NCBI RefSeq assembly: GCF_025943985.1
Contig: NZ_JAPCWE010000017.1
Location: 1-64,000 of the forward strand
Origin: Anaerorudis cellulosivorans
GTDB lineage: Bacteria > Bacteroidota > Bacteroidia > Bacteroidales > Dysgonomonadaceae
Direction of reading: 5' to 3'
DNA length: 64,000 bases
Part shown: positions 27,534 through 35,323 of the stretch, piece after piece
Layout of the letters: each line of letters begins with the position of its first letter
Numbering within the stretch: the stretch's first letter is position 1
Program-made: the position numbers and the translations under genes
The notes under the pieces: model-generated
What the model saw: only the letters and a program-made list of their open reading frames with translations
Told to the model about the DNA's origin: nothing
Database searches by the model: none

Positions 27534-27539
27534 TCGGAT

Positions 27540-28715
27540 ATGAATTTTTTGCTTTCGTCGGTGTTTGATTTCTCCATCATCGATTGGATTATTGTTGCTG
27601 CTCTTTTGCTATTTTTTATCATTCAGTTTCTTTTTTATTTTCTTCTCTATAGAAAACCTTATTCTTATCAGTCCAAAAAAGGGAAAATTTCGCTATCGGA
27701 AAATGATTTGCCATCGGTTTCGGTTGTGATTGTTTCGAAAAACGATTCTGAAAATCTGGCAAAGCATCTCCCTGCTATTCTCAATCAGGATTATCCCGAT
27801 TTTGAAGTTGTGGTTGTAAACATGGGGTCGACCGATGAAACCGATATGGTTTTAAAGCGTTTGGAACAGACGTATAACAATCTCTATCACACGTACGTTC
27901 CGCAAGAAGCCGAAGAGCTGAATGAAAAAAAACTGGCATTGACAATAGGAATTAAAGCTGCAAAAAACACTATTTTGCTTTTCACGGAACCTTATTGTCA
28001 GCCGGCATCCAATCAATGGATTAAAGAATTTGCAGAAGAATTTGCCAAAGGGAAAGAAGTGGTTTTGGGCTTTTGTAAACTCGATATTCCGAAAAAAGTT
28101 CCTATGCGTAAGTTCATTCATTACGATAACCTGATACAAGGGCTGAAATATTTATCTATGGCAATTGTTCATCGACCGTTTATGGGCATTGGAAGAAATA
28201 TGGGATATATTCGAGAATTGTTTTTCAGACAAAAAGGATTTTCTTCGATCTTAAATTTCGAAGATGGCGAAGACGATCTGTTTATTAATGAAATAGCAAA
28301 CGGTAAAAATACCGGAGTTGTTATATCACCCGAAAGCATGACTATAAGCGATGTTGTGACCAGTTTTTCGGTTTGGCGTGCGTTAAAATCGAAATATTTA
28401 CACACAAAACGATTTTACAAGGGCTTTTTTTCTTCTATTTTCGGTTGGGAAACCTTTTCCAAATATGGTTTTTATCTTTCTGTCATTTGTGCTGTTTGTT
28501 GGGGACTGCTAAATACCAATTTTATCCTTCTTTCCATTGGAATCGTATTGTTTATTGCCAGATATTGTTTTCAGGCAATTATTATCAACCGTAATAGCAA
28601 ACTTTTTGGTGCCGGTAAGCATTATCTCGATCTTGTTTTTATGGATATCTTTCAACCTTTCAACAATTTCAGGTTTAAGAAATATGCGGAGAAAAAAAGA
28701 AAAAAATTCCGATGA
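27540..28715 (+). CDS. Membrane-bound family 2 glycosyltransferase
   Basis: 391 residues: one N-terminal membrane helix (about 14-38), a GT2 catalytic region (about 58-280) opening with SVSVVIVSKNDSENLAKHL and DYPDFEVVVVNMGSTDETD, and two or three C-terminal helices (about 305-350). The GT-A fold Asp-rich region is less clean than in standard GT2 members; GEDDLFINEIA near 246 is the likely acceptor-side motif. The product is unknown, probably a cell-surface glycan. It shares a transcript with lysA by spacing; the pairing has no evident metabolic meaning. Confidence 0.82.
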   Translation: MNFLLSSVFDFSIIDWIIVAALLLFFIIQFLFYFLLYRKPYSYQSKKGKISLSENDLPSVSVVIVSKNDSENLAKHLPAILNQDYPDFEVVVVNMGSTDETDMVLKRLEQTYNNLYHTYVPQEAEELNEKKLALTIGIKAAKNTILLFTEPYCQPASNQWIKEFAEEFAKGKEVVLGFCKLDIPKKVPMRKFIHYDNLIQGLKYLSMAIVHRPFMGIGRNMGYIRELFFRQKGFSSILNFEDGEDDLFINEIANGKNTGVVISPESMTISDVVTSFSVWRALKSKYLHTKRFYKGFFSSIFGWETFSKYGFYLSVICAVCWGLLNTNFILLSIGIVLFIARYCFQAIIINRNSKLFGAGKHYLDLVFMDIFQPFNNFRFKKYAEKKRKKFR

Positions 28716-28759
28716 TAAAGAATTAAACAAAATGTCAGGGAATGCGTTAAATATAAGGG

Positions 28760-28776
28760 AATGACAATGTGTCATT
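28760..28776. repeat. Short palindrome between the glycosyltransferase and htrA
   Basis: AATGACA and TGTCATT are exact reverse complements separated by ATG. No T-tract follows, so it is unlikely to be a terminator. It could be an operator. Confidence 0.45.
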
Positions 28777-28801
28777 TAAACCTTTGATGATTTAAAATGT
28801 C

Positions 28802-28846
28802 GGTTAAAGCGGGTTAAGTGTGTAGGTATTTGGTTAAAAGTGTTAA
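28802..28846 (+). promoter_or_regulatory. Phased GGTTAA direct repeats upstream of htrA
   Basis: GGTTAA at 28802, 28812 and 28832, and TGTTAA at 28841, give start-to-start spacings of 10, 20 and 9 bases, close to whole turns of the helix. The block ends about 55 bp before the predicted htrA transcription start, a typical place for an OmpR-type response regulator. Confidence 0.55.
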
Positions 28847-28887
28847 AAACAAAGAGATATAGAGATAAGGTGTATGTTTTTTGTTAT

Positions 28888-28895
28888 TATTTTTG
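28888..28895 (+). promoter_or_regulatory. -7 element upstream of htrA
   Basis: TATTTTTG fits TAnnTTTG, 52 bases before the ATG. There is no -33 TTTG, which suits a promoter needing an activator. Confidence 0.45.
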
Positions 28896-28947
28896 AGTGC
28901 TGAATGAAGCAACGAAGCAATAGAGTGATCATTTAAAATAGAAAGAT

Positions 28948-30462
28948 ATGAAAGCAAATAATACCAAAAGAGTATTGGGCATTATTTTAATTGCCGTATT
29001 GAGTTCTGTCATAACATTGTTTGGTTATGACCAGATAAACAAAAAAAGAAGTAGAGCCGTTTCGGGAAATGTTGGAGAGTATGTGAGTTCTTTTGGACAA
29101 GATAAAAATGTTGTTCTGACCAACCTAACAGCATCTCAAGGATATTTCGATTTTACAGAAGCAGCCGAAAAAGCTGTTCATGGTGTCGTTCACGTGAAAA
29201 CGAAAGCAGTGCGAGAACAAGTGGTAATTGATCCTTTCGATTTCTTTTTCGGTTTCGGGGGAAGACAGCAGATAATCCCTCGCGAGCAAGTAGGTTTCGG
29301 ATCGGGAGTCATTGTTTCGAAAGATGGTTATATCATTACCAATAATCATGTTGTTGAAGGTGCTACAGAGGTATCGGTAACCTTAAATGACGAGCGTGAG
29401 TTCACAGCAAAAGTTGTTGGTGCTGATGCACAGTCGGATATAGCACTTCTTAAGATTGATGGTGATAATTTTCCTTATCTGTCTTTCGGTAATTCCGATG
29501 CGTTAAGAGTAGGTGAATGGGTTTTAGCTATTGGCAATCCGTTTAATTTGACATCGACTGTTACTGCCGGAATTGTCAGTGCAAAGAACCGGACCAACAT
29601 CGTGGGTGAAAATATGGGCCTTCAATCATTTATTCAGATTGATGCAGCTGTCAATCCCGGAAATAGTGGAGGAGCATTGGTTAATACAAAGGGAGAATTG
29701 GTGGGTATCAATACCGCTATTTATTCGGAAACCGGCAATTTTACAGGTTATGCTTTTGCCATTCCGATTTCCATAGCCGGAAAAGTGGCAGCCGATCTTA
29801 AAGAATATGGAATTGTGCAACGTGCCGTATTGGGAATTCAAGTACCCAATATTGAATATCTTAAACGATATGATCCCAAGAGGGCAAGCGAATTGGCAAA
29901 GATCCAAGGCGTAATGGTCGAGGACTTTTCCGATAGAAGTCCTGCAAAAGCTGCCGGCATAGAAAAAGGCGATATTATTAAAGCCATAAATAATGTGCCG
30001 ATTCGTAATTTTGGAGAATTGCAGTATCAACTGAGCAAGTATCGGCCGGGAGATAAAGTGAAAGTGACTGTTGATAGAAAAGGCAGCGAAAAAACCTTCA
30101 CGGTGGAATTAATCAATATGCAAGGCAGCACCGAAATCATTAAAAGGCCGGATGCATTAAAAATATTGGGAGCTACTTTCAAAGCATTGTCCGACGAACA
30201 GAAAAGACGATTGGGAATAAGTAGCGGAGTTGAGGTTACTGATGTAACCAAAGATGGAATATTCAATAAAGAAGGCATCAAAAAAGGATTTATCATTATG
30301 AGGATAAATAATTCTCCGGTAAATAATGAGGATGATGTTGCGAGAATTGTTGCCTCTGTTGCCGCACGAGGCGTTGATGAAGACAAAGTTATTTTGATAG
30401 CCGGCTTTTATCCGCCTAATGGAAGAACGCAGTATATTGCGATTGATCTATCTAAAAAATAA
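28948..30462 (+). CDS. htrA: Periplasmic serine protease HtrA/DegP family
   Basis: Envelope quality-control protease, 504 residues. An N-terminal membrane or signal segment (about 9-25) is followed by a trypsin-like domain with the full triad: His134 in NNHVVEGA, Asp164 in SDIALLKID and Ser240 in GNSGGAL. Two PDZ domains follow (about 285-385 and 405-500), the first with GVMVEDFSDRSPAKAAGIEKGD. The two-PDZ layout is DegP/DegQ-like. It is monocistronic and preceded by phased repeats that may be a stress-response operator. Confidence 0.94.
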   Translation: MKANNTKRVLGIILIAVLSSVITLFGYDQINKKRSRAVSGNVGEYVSSFGQDKNVVLTNLTASQGYFDFTEAAEKAVHGVVHVKTKAVREQVVIDPFDFFFGFGGRQQIIPREQVGFGSGVIVSKDGYIITNNHVVEGATEVSVTLNDEREFTAKVVGADAQSDIALLKIDGDNFPYLSFGNSDALRVGEWVLAIGNPFNLTSTVTAGIVSAKNRTNIVGENMGLQSFIQIDAAVNPGNSGGALVNTKGELVGINTAIYSETGNFTGYAFAIPISIAGKVAADLKEYGIVQRAVLGIQVPNIEYLKRYDPKRASELAKIQGVMVEDFSDRSPAKAAGIEKGDIIKAINNVPIRNFGELQYQLSKYRPGDKVKVTVDRKGSEKTFTVELINMQGSTEIIKRPDALKILGATFKALSDEQKRRLGISSGVEVTDVTKDGIFNKEGIKKGFIIMRINNSPVNNEDDVARIVASVAARGVDEDKVILIAGFYPPNGRTQYIAIDLSKK

Positions 30463-30469
30463 GTAAGAC

Positions 30470-30589
30470 ATGATAGAAGAATTTGAAGTTTTTGCAAAAC
30501 AAAAAACGGACAAAAGTGTTCTTAATGACGAAGGATTCAGTGTAAATACTGTATCCTTCGGTGCGGATCTAGGAAATATAAATAGATGA
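30470..30589 (+). CDS. Possible 39-residue small protein between htrA and the sigma factor gene
   Basis: An open frame encodes MIEEFEVFAKQKTDKSVLND and 19 more residues, starting seven bases after the htrA stop. It overlaps the hairpin at 30530-30559, which argues that the region may be structural RNA instead. I recognise no homology. Confidence 0.25.
   Translation: MIEEFEVFAKQKTDKSVLNDEGFSVNTVSFGADLGNINR
30530..30559 (+). terminator. Hairpin between htrA and the sigma factor gene
   Basis: Arms GAAGGATTCAGT (30530-30541) and ACTGTATCCTTC (30548-30559) pair with a single T-T mismatch around a six-base loop. It could end the htrA transcript or structure the sigma factor leader. No T-tract follows, so intrinsic termination is uncertain. 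Confidence 0.45.
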
Positions 30590-30639
30590 ATATAAGGATA
30601 TAAAAATAAAAGAATAAAAAATTATAGGATAGCTGGAGA

Positions 30640-31500
30640 ATGAGACAATTAAAGATTACAAAATCAATAACAAATAGAGAAAGTGCTTCTCTCGATAAAT
30701 ATCTCCAAGAGATTGGGAGAGAGGATTTAATTACTGTTGAAGAGGAGGTAGAATTAGCACAGGCAATCAAAAAAGGCGACAGACAAGCATTGGAAAAACT
30801 AACGCGCGCCAATCTTCGTTTTGTCGTATCGGTTGCCAAGCAATATCAAAATCAAGGACTCAGTCTTCCCGATTTAATTAATGAAGGGAACTTGGGATTA
30901 ATAAAGGCTGCGGAGAAATTTGACGAAACGAGAGGATTTAAATTCATCAGTTATGCTGTATGGTGGATTCGCCAATCCATCTTGCAGGCTTTGGCTGAAC
31001 AATCGAGAATCGTGCGATTGCCTCTTAATCAGGTAGGTTCATTGAACAAGATAAGCAAAGCATTTCAGAAATTTGAGCAGGAAAACGAGCGACGTCCTTC
31101 TGCTGAAGAGCTTGCCGAGGAATTGGATGTGTCAGTAGATAAAGTTTCCGATTCACTGAAAGTGTCCGGACGTCATATATCGATGGATGCGCCTTTTGTG
31201 GAAGGTGAAGACAACAGTTTGTTGGATGTTTTGGTGAACGATGATGCGCCGTCTGCAGACCAAACGTTAATGAAAGAATCGCTTCACAAAGAAATCGAAC
31301 GTGCCTTATCTACGTTAACAGAACGGGAAAGTGATATCATTAAAATGTTTTTTGGTATTGGTTGTCAGGAAATGACGCTCGAAGAAATCGGAGATAAATT
31401 TCAATTAACCAGAGAGAGGGTTCGTCAAATTAAGGAGAAGGCGATCAGGCGACTTCGCCAAGATTCCAGATGCAAATTGCTGAAAAGCTATTTAGGATAA
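30640..31500 (+). CDS. rpoD: Primary sigma factor RpoD (sigma-ABfr type)
   Basis: 286-residue sigma-70 lacking region 1.1, the form used as the housekeeping factor in Bacteroidota. Region 1.2 ([16 protein letters not shown]), region 2 ([20 protein letters not shown] and [16 protein letters not shown]), region 3, and region 4 ([26 protein letters not shown]) are in order. Region 2.4 and 4.2 should recognise the TAnnTTTG and TTTG elements found across this window. It stands alone. Confidence 0.94.
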   Translation: MRQLKITKSITNRESASLDKYLQEIGREDLITVEEEVELAQAIKKGDRQALEKLTRANLRFVVSVAKQYQNQGLSLPDLINEGNLGLIKAAEKFDETRGFKFISYAVWWIRQSILQALAEQSRIVRLPLNQVGSLNKISKAFQKFEQENERRPSAEELAEELDVSVDKVSDSLKVSGRHISMDAPFVEGEDNSLLDVLVNDDAPSADQTLMKESLHKEIERALSTLTERESDIIKMFFGIGCQEMTLEEIGDKFQLTRERVRQIKEKAIRRLRQDSRCKLLKSYLG

Positions 31501-31866
31501 ACAGGGATAGTATAAAAAAAAGTGAATAATATGTAGAATTGTAAAATTGAATGCTCTAACATCTGTTTATAAGCATTTTTTTTGCTGAAAATATTATTTA
31601 CTTAAAATTTAATTTTATCTTTGCATGATATTCGGTATTCATGGGGAAAAATGTCGTATGAGTACACGATTTTAAAATGATGAGAACCGAAACGGAAGAT
31701 ATAAATTTATCATATTTTTCTAACAGTATCGAACATTTTAAAAAGGTATATGTTATATATATTGGAACAAATAATGAAAATCCCGCTCAGACGGGTTTGT
31801 AGATGAAAATAATTATCGAGTTATTGAAATTAAGAATTCAATTGTTCAAATTTAAATTTTAAATTT
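31501..31866 (+). other. Intergenic region and long leader of ompA
   Basis: A promoter-like element is at 31616-31623. Downstream are a half-palindrome TATATGTTATA (31747-31757) and a small hairpin, CCCG with CGGG, around 31779-31798. A 41-codon frame at 31677-31802 has no recognisable product and is probably chance. Confidence 0.4.
31616..31623 (+). promoter_or_regulatory. -7 element upstream of ompA
   Basis: TATCTTTG is a common strong form of TAnnTTTG. It predicts a leader of about 240 bases, long for a porin-type gene. No TTTG lies at the usual distance; the nearest is 31 bases upstream. Confidence 0.5.
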
Positions 31867-33009
31867 ATGAAAAAGTTTGGTTTACTTTTAATCTCTGCTC
31901 TTGTAGCATTTGGAATAAGTGCTCAAGAAGCTCAGAATGTTTCTAACGGTACTGTTTACCTGAAGAATAAGGCTAGTGACAACTGGTTTATGGGATTGTC
32001 AGGTGGTATTAACACCTACAATATGAAGGATTTTGACAATTTCGGCGATCGAATCGGATGGATTGGTCAACTGACATTTGGAAGATGGAATTCGCCGATT
32101 TGGGGTTTCCGTTTTGGTATTGACGGTGGAGAACCGGTAATCGATTACGAGAACGACACAAAAATGAAATGGATTGGCGGTCATGCCGAAATCATGTATA
32201 ACATGACCAATGCCATTATGGGTTATAAACCGGATAGAGTTTATAGTTTCGTACCTTATTTGGGTATAGGGTACATGTATGGCATGGAAGATTGGTTTGA
32301 AAAGCCAAATCCTGATAATGATCTTTTTAAAGATCAAAATCAATCGTTAACTTTCAATGCCGGTATCATCAACAATTTCCGTGTAGGTAAAAACGTAAAT
32401 CTTTTCCTTGAAATCGGTTACCGATTGATGAACGAATCTTTCGATTTCGGTGCTACTCCTGAGGGAGATTGGGAATATGATGCTATGTTGTCAGCATTGG
32501 CAGGCGTTCAATTCGGCCTTGGTGGAAAACAAGACTTCACACCTGCTGAACTGATGGATTATAGCCTAATCAACGATTTGAATAGTCAAATCAATAGGCT
32601 GCGTGCTGAAAATGAAGAGCTCGGTAAACGTCCCGTATCGTGTCCGGAATGTCCGGAATGCCCGGAAGTACAACCGGAAGCAACCGTTTATGTGCCTAAT
32701 GTAGTATATTTCCGTATCGATTCTTATAAGATTGACAGAGCTCAGCAAGTAAGCATCTATAATACGGCTGAATATCTGAAACAAAATCCGGATGCTAAGG
32801 TTAAGATTGTTGGTTATGCCGATAAATTGACCGGTTATCCCGAATATAACTGGAAACTATCCGAAAAACGTGCTAAAGCTGTAGCTGATGCATTAATTAA
32901 AGAGTACGGAATTGACAGCACCCGCGTAAGTGTTGATTGGAAGGGTGATACCGAACAACCTTATCCGCAGAATGACTGGAACCGCGTAGCTATCTTTTTC
33001 ACTGAATAA
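31867..33009 (+). CDS. OmpA family outer membrane protein
   Basis: 380 residues: signal peptide (MKKFGLLLISALVAFGISAQ), an outer-membrane beta-barrel (about 35-225), a short helix-prone linker, a Cys-Pro-Glu-rich hinge (CPECPECPEVQ near 260), and a C-terminal OmpA peptidoglycan-binding domain (about 275-380). The domain has NPDAKVKIVGYADKLTG and the NWKLSEKRAKAVADALI motif. Members in Bacteroides and Porphyromonas are abundant surface proteins that tether the outer membrane to the wall. A strong terminator follows. Confidence 0.93.
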   Translation: MKKFGLLLISALVAFGISAQEAQNVSNGTVYLKNKASDNWFMGLSGGINTYNMKDFDNFGDRIGWIGQLTFGRWNSPIWGFRFGIDGGEPVIDYENDTKMKWIGGHAEIMYNMTNAIMGYKPDRVYSFVPYLGIGYMYGMEDWFEKPNPDNDLFKDQNQSLTFNAGIINNFRVGKNVNLFLEIGYRLMNESFDFGATPEGDWEYDAMLSALAGVQFGLGGKQDFTPAELMDYSLINDLNSQINRLRAENEELGKRPVSCPECPECPEVQPEATVYVPNVVYFRIDSYKIDRAQQVSIYNTAEYLKQNPDAKVKIVGYADKLTGYPEYNWKLSEKRAKAVADALIKEYGIDSTRVSVDWKGDTEQPYPQNDWNRVAIFFTE

Positions 33010-33050
33010 GCATTAATTTGGACGAAGAGGGGAAATTCCCCTGAATATAT

Positions 33051-33086
33051 AAAAACCGTCATATTGAAAAATATGGCGGTTTTTTA
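33051..33086. terminator. Bidirectional terminator between ompA and the EnvC-like gene
   Basis: AAAAACCGTCATA pairs with TATGGCGGTTTTT (one G-U pair), with A-run and T-run on opposite sides, so it can act on both converging transcripts. It touches the minus-strand stop codon. Confidence 0.85.
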
Positions 33087-34460
33087 ATGTCTAAGCCACG
33101 GTTGAGGATCTAGTTTGTTCGTCTTTTGCCAGAGCTGAAAGTGCATAGTGGAAATGCCTGTGTCCGGATCGGTATAGATCTTTCCTAATGCTTGGCCGGT
33201 TTTTACTTTATCTCCTTGTTTTACATAGGGATCAATGATGTTGGCATAGAATGTATAATAGTCTCCGTGGCGAACAATCATACAGGTGTTTGATCCGGGG
33301 AACGAGAATACTTTTGATACTTCCCCCTCAAATACTGAACGAATAACGGCGCCTTGTTGTGCTTGAATATCGATTCCGTTACTATTGATAGATACATTCC
33401 ATTCGCTGCTTCTGTTAATGCCGAAGTTCGATACAATGGTCGATATTCCGGTTACGGGCATAGGTAATTGCCCTTTATTGGCTGCAAAATTTTTAGAAAG
33501 ATTAAACGTCTCGGCCGAAGCAAGATGTGCCTCTTCAGTATGGGATTTTTGTGTTGGAGATTTTAATTCTTCATGTTTTTCCTGCGACGTTGTTTTTCCT
33601 TCTTCGCTTTTGGCTTTGCTGTTTTTTGCTATTTGTTCCGGTTTTTTCCGCTTTTCTTCGGTTTTTTTTGCTTCGAGAACACGCTGCTTTTCGGCTTCTT
33701 CGGCACGGCGACGAGCTTCGGCTTCCCTTTCCTGACGGGCAACTTCTTCGGCTATTAATTGTTCGATTCGGGCATTCAATTTAGCTGCTTGTTGGCGTTT
33801 AGTTTGAAGAGTTTTTTGTAATTCCCGTTGTTTGCTTTTCGCTTCAGCCATTTCTGTTTGGCGCATTTTTTCTTCGTTGATCAGTTTATTTTGTTCATTT
33901 TGCAACGCAAGCAACGCATTTTGTTTATCGGCTTTAGCTTTTGCAAGTTCACTTTTTTTCTCTGCCAGTTCTGCTTGTTTCTTTTTGATTTCTTCTGCTT
34001 GTTTTTTTTGCCATTTTGAATAATCTTTCAGATATTGCATCCTACGCAGGGATTCTCCCAACGTTTTTCCGGAAAGTATATAAATCAATTTGTTTTCCGC
34101 TCGTTGGTTATTCAGCATTCCTTTAATTGCTTTTGCATAGTTCTTTTGTTTTTTCTCTAATTCATCATTGAGTTTTGCAATTTCCTTTTCCAATTGTTTT
34201 TGTTCTTTCTCAAGAGCAACAATTTCGTTTTGATATACCGTAATCAGTTCTCTCCTTGTTGTGAGTCGTTTATTGATAAGATTGATGCGTTGCAGAAGGG
34301 TTGTGGTATGTTTTTTAACGTCGAGAAAAAGCTTATTTGTGTTTTGAATTTCTTCCTGTAACAATTCTCGTTGTCTTTGTAGCGTTTCGATTTGTTTAGT
34401 TTGAGAAAATAAAGGAAAGCTGAGAAGAAACAGAAACGGTATGATAACGGTTTTTTTCAT
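33084..34460 (-). CDS. EnvC-like coiled-coil protein with degenerate M23 (LytM) domain
   Basis: 458 residues: signal peptide (to about 19), long coiled coil (about 20-255), a Lys/Glu/Ala-rich linker, and a LytM/M23 domain (about 334-458). The domain has lost most metal and catalytic residues: the HxxxD motif is S360-NGI-D364, the middle histidine position is Asn407 (FYANI), and HxH is T438-M-H440. This matches EnvC, whose LytM domain cannot cut but switches on amidases during division. I infer a regulatory role rather than hydrolysis. Its ATG overlaps the stop of the upstream DUF4292 gene (ATGA). Confidence 0.87.
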   Translation of the reverse strand: MKKTVIIPFLFLLSFPLFSQTKQIETLQRQRELLQEEIQNTNKLFLDVKKHTTTLLQRINLINKRLTTRRELITVYQNEIVALEKEQKQLEKEIAKLNDELEKKQKNYAKAIKGMLNNQRAENKLIYILSGKTLGESLRRMQYLKDYSKWQKKQAEEIKKKQAELAEKKSELAKAKADKQNALLALQNEQNKLINEEKMRQTEMAEAKSKQRELQKTLQTKRQQAAKLNARIEQLIAEEVARQEREAEARRRAEEAEKQRVLEAKKTEEKRKKPEQIAKNSKAKSEEGKTTSQEKHEELKSPTQKSHTEEAHLASAETFNLSKNFAANKGQLPMPVTGISTIVSNFGINRSSEWNVSINSNGIDIQAQQGAVIRSVFEGEVSKVFSFPGSNTCMIVRHGDYYTFYANIIDPYVKQGDKVKTGQALGKIYTDPDTGISTMHFQLWQKTNKLDPQPWLRH

Positions 34461-35323
34461 GAATTGTTTGCCGTAATGATTTTTTCGATTTCAGAAAAAT
34501 TAACTTGAGTATAATTATTGGGTATGGTAATCGATAATTCTATAGGTTCGTCGAGTACTATATTAGAATAGTTGATTTCGATATCTAATTTGCGTTTCGG
34601 AGAACTTACTTCAATTTTCATATTATAAGGGAAAATTTGTGATCCAACTCGTGCAAAATCACTATAGCTCCATTGCAGCGAATAATTATTTATAGGATCG
34701 AGCAAATGACAAAATGTGATTCGATCATCGGCATTTACAGAGAAGAAATGTTCGATATTCGTCTCTTCATTTATTGATTGCAGGTAATAATTGGTTGTAG
34801 TTTTTTTATACGCAAATTTGGTATAATCGGTTGGTGAAGTAATGTAGTCTGTTTCCGAAAAAAGCCGGTTTGTCAGCAATGATTGTAATGTATGATAATT
34901 GAACCCTGCTAAAAAGTGGTTTTCAAGTTCTTTTAGCGATTCTTTTACATAACGTTTGTTCATTCGATCGAGAATAATAAGGGTATCCGTATCTATATAA
35001 AAACGAAATATTTCTACTCCAAAAAGCGGTTGAACAGATAGTTGAAGCATTTGATCATTTATAATTTTCAAATGTGCTTTTGAAGCTAAGGTGCGTTTCC
35101 CATTGCTTAATGAAATGTTCAAGTTTGATGAAAAAGAAGAAAAAACCAATTGTTTAGACAATATATCTGAAAAGAGTTCACTATCGGCTTTTTCTATGGT
35201 ATGCAATGAGGGACGGATGATTTCCTTTTTGGTTTTGCACGAATTTACGCTCAAGAGAATTACGCTTGATAAAAAAATAAGGTAATAATTGGCTGCTTTC
35301 ATTTTTTGAAAGTAAGAATTCAT
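34457..35323 (-). CDS. DUF4292 lipoprotein
   Basis: 288 residues with a lipoprotein-type signal, cysteine at residue 29 (LLSVNSC). The body fits DUF4292, a Bacteroidota family with a beta-rich fold that I recall resembling LolA/LolB-like lipid or lipoprotein carriers (RMNKRYVKESL, VQPLFGVEIFRFYID). Function is unproven. The start ATG overlaps the TPR gene stop, and the stop overlaps the EnvC-like start, so it is translationally coupled on both sides. An internal ATG at residue 8 is another possible start. Confidence 0.82.
   Translation of the reverse strand: MNSYFQKMKAANYYLIFLSSVILLSVNSCKTKKEIIRPSLHTIEKADSELFSDILSKQLVFSSFSSNLNISLSNGKRTLASKAHLKIINDQMLQLSVQPLFGVEIFRFYIDTDTLIILDRMNKRYVKESLKELENHFLAGFNYHTLQSLLTNRLFSETDYITSPTDYTKFAYKKTTTNYYLQSINEETNIEHFFSVNADDRITFCHLLDPINNYSLQWSYSDFARVGSQIFPYNMKIEVSSPKRKLDIEINYSNIVLDEPIELSITIPNNYTQVNFSEIEKIITANNS

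Noticed and set aside
31677-31802. 41-codon frame in the ompA leader
   Set aside because: No ribosome binding site, no similarity, and it overlaps a hairpin; treated as leader sequence.
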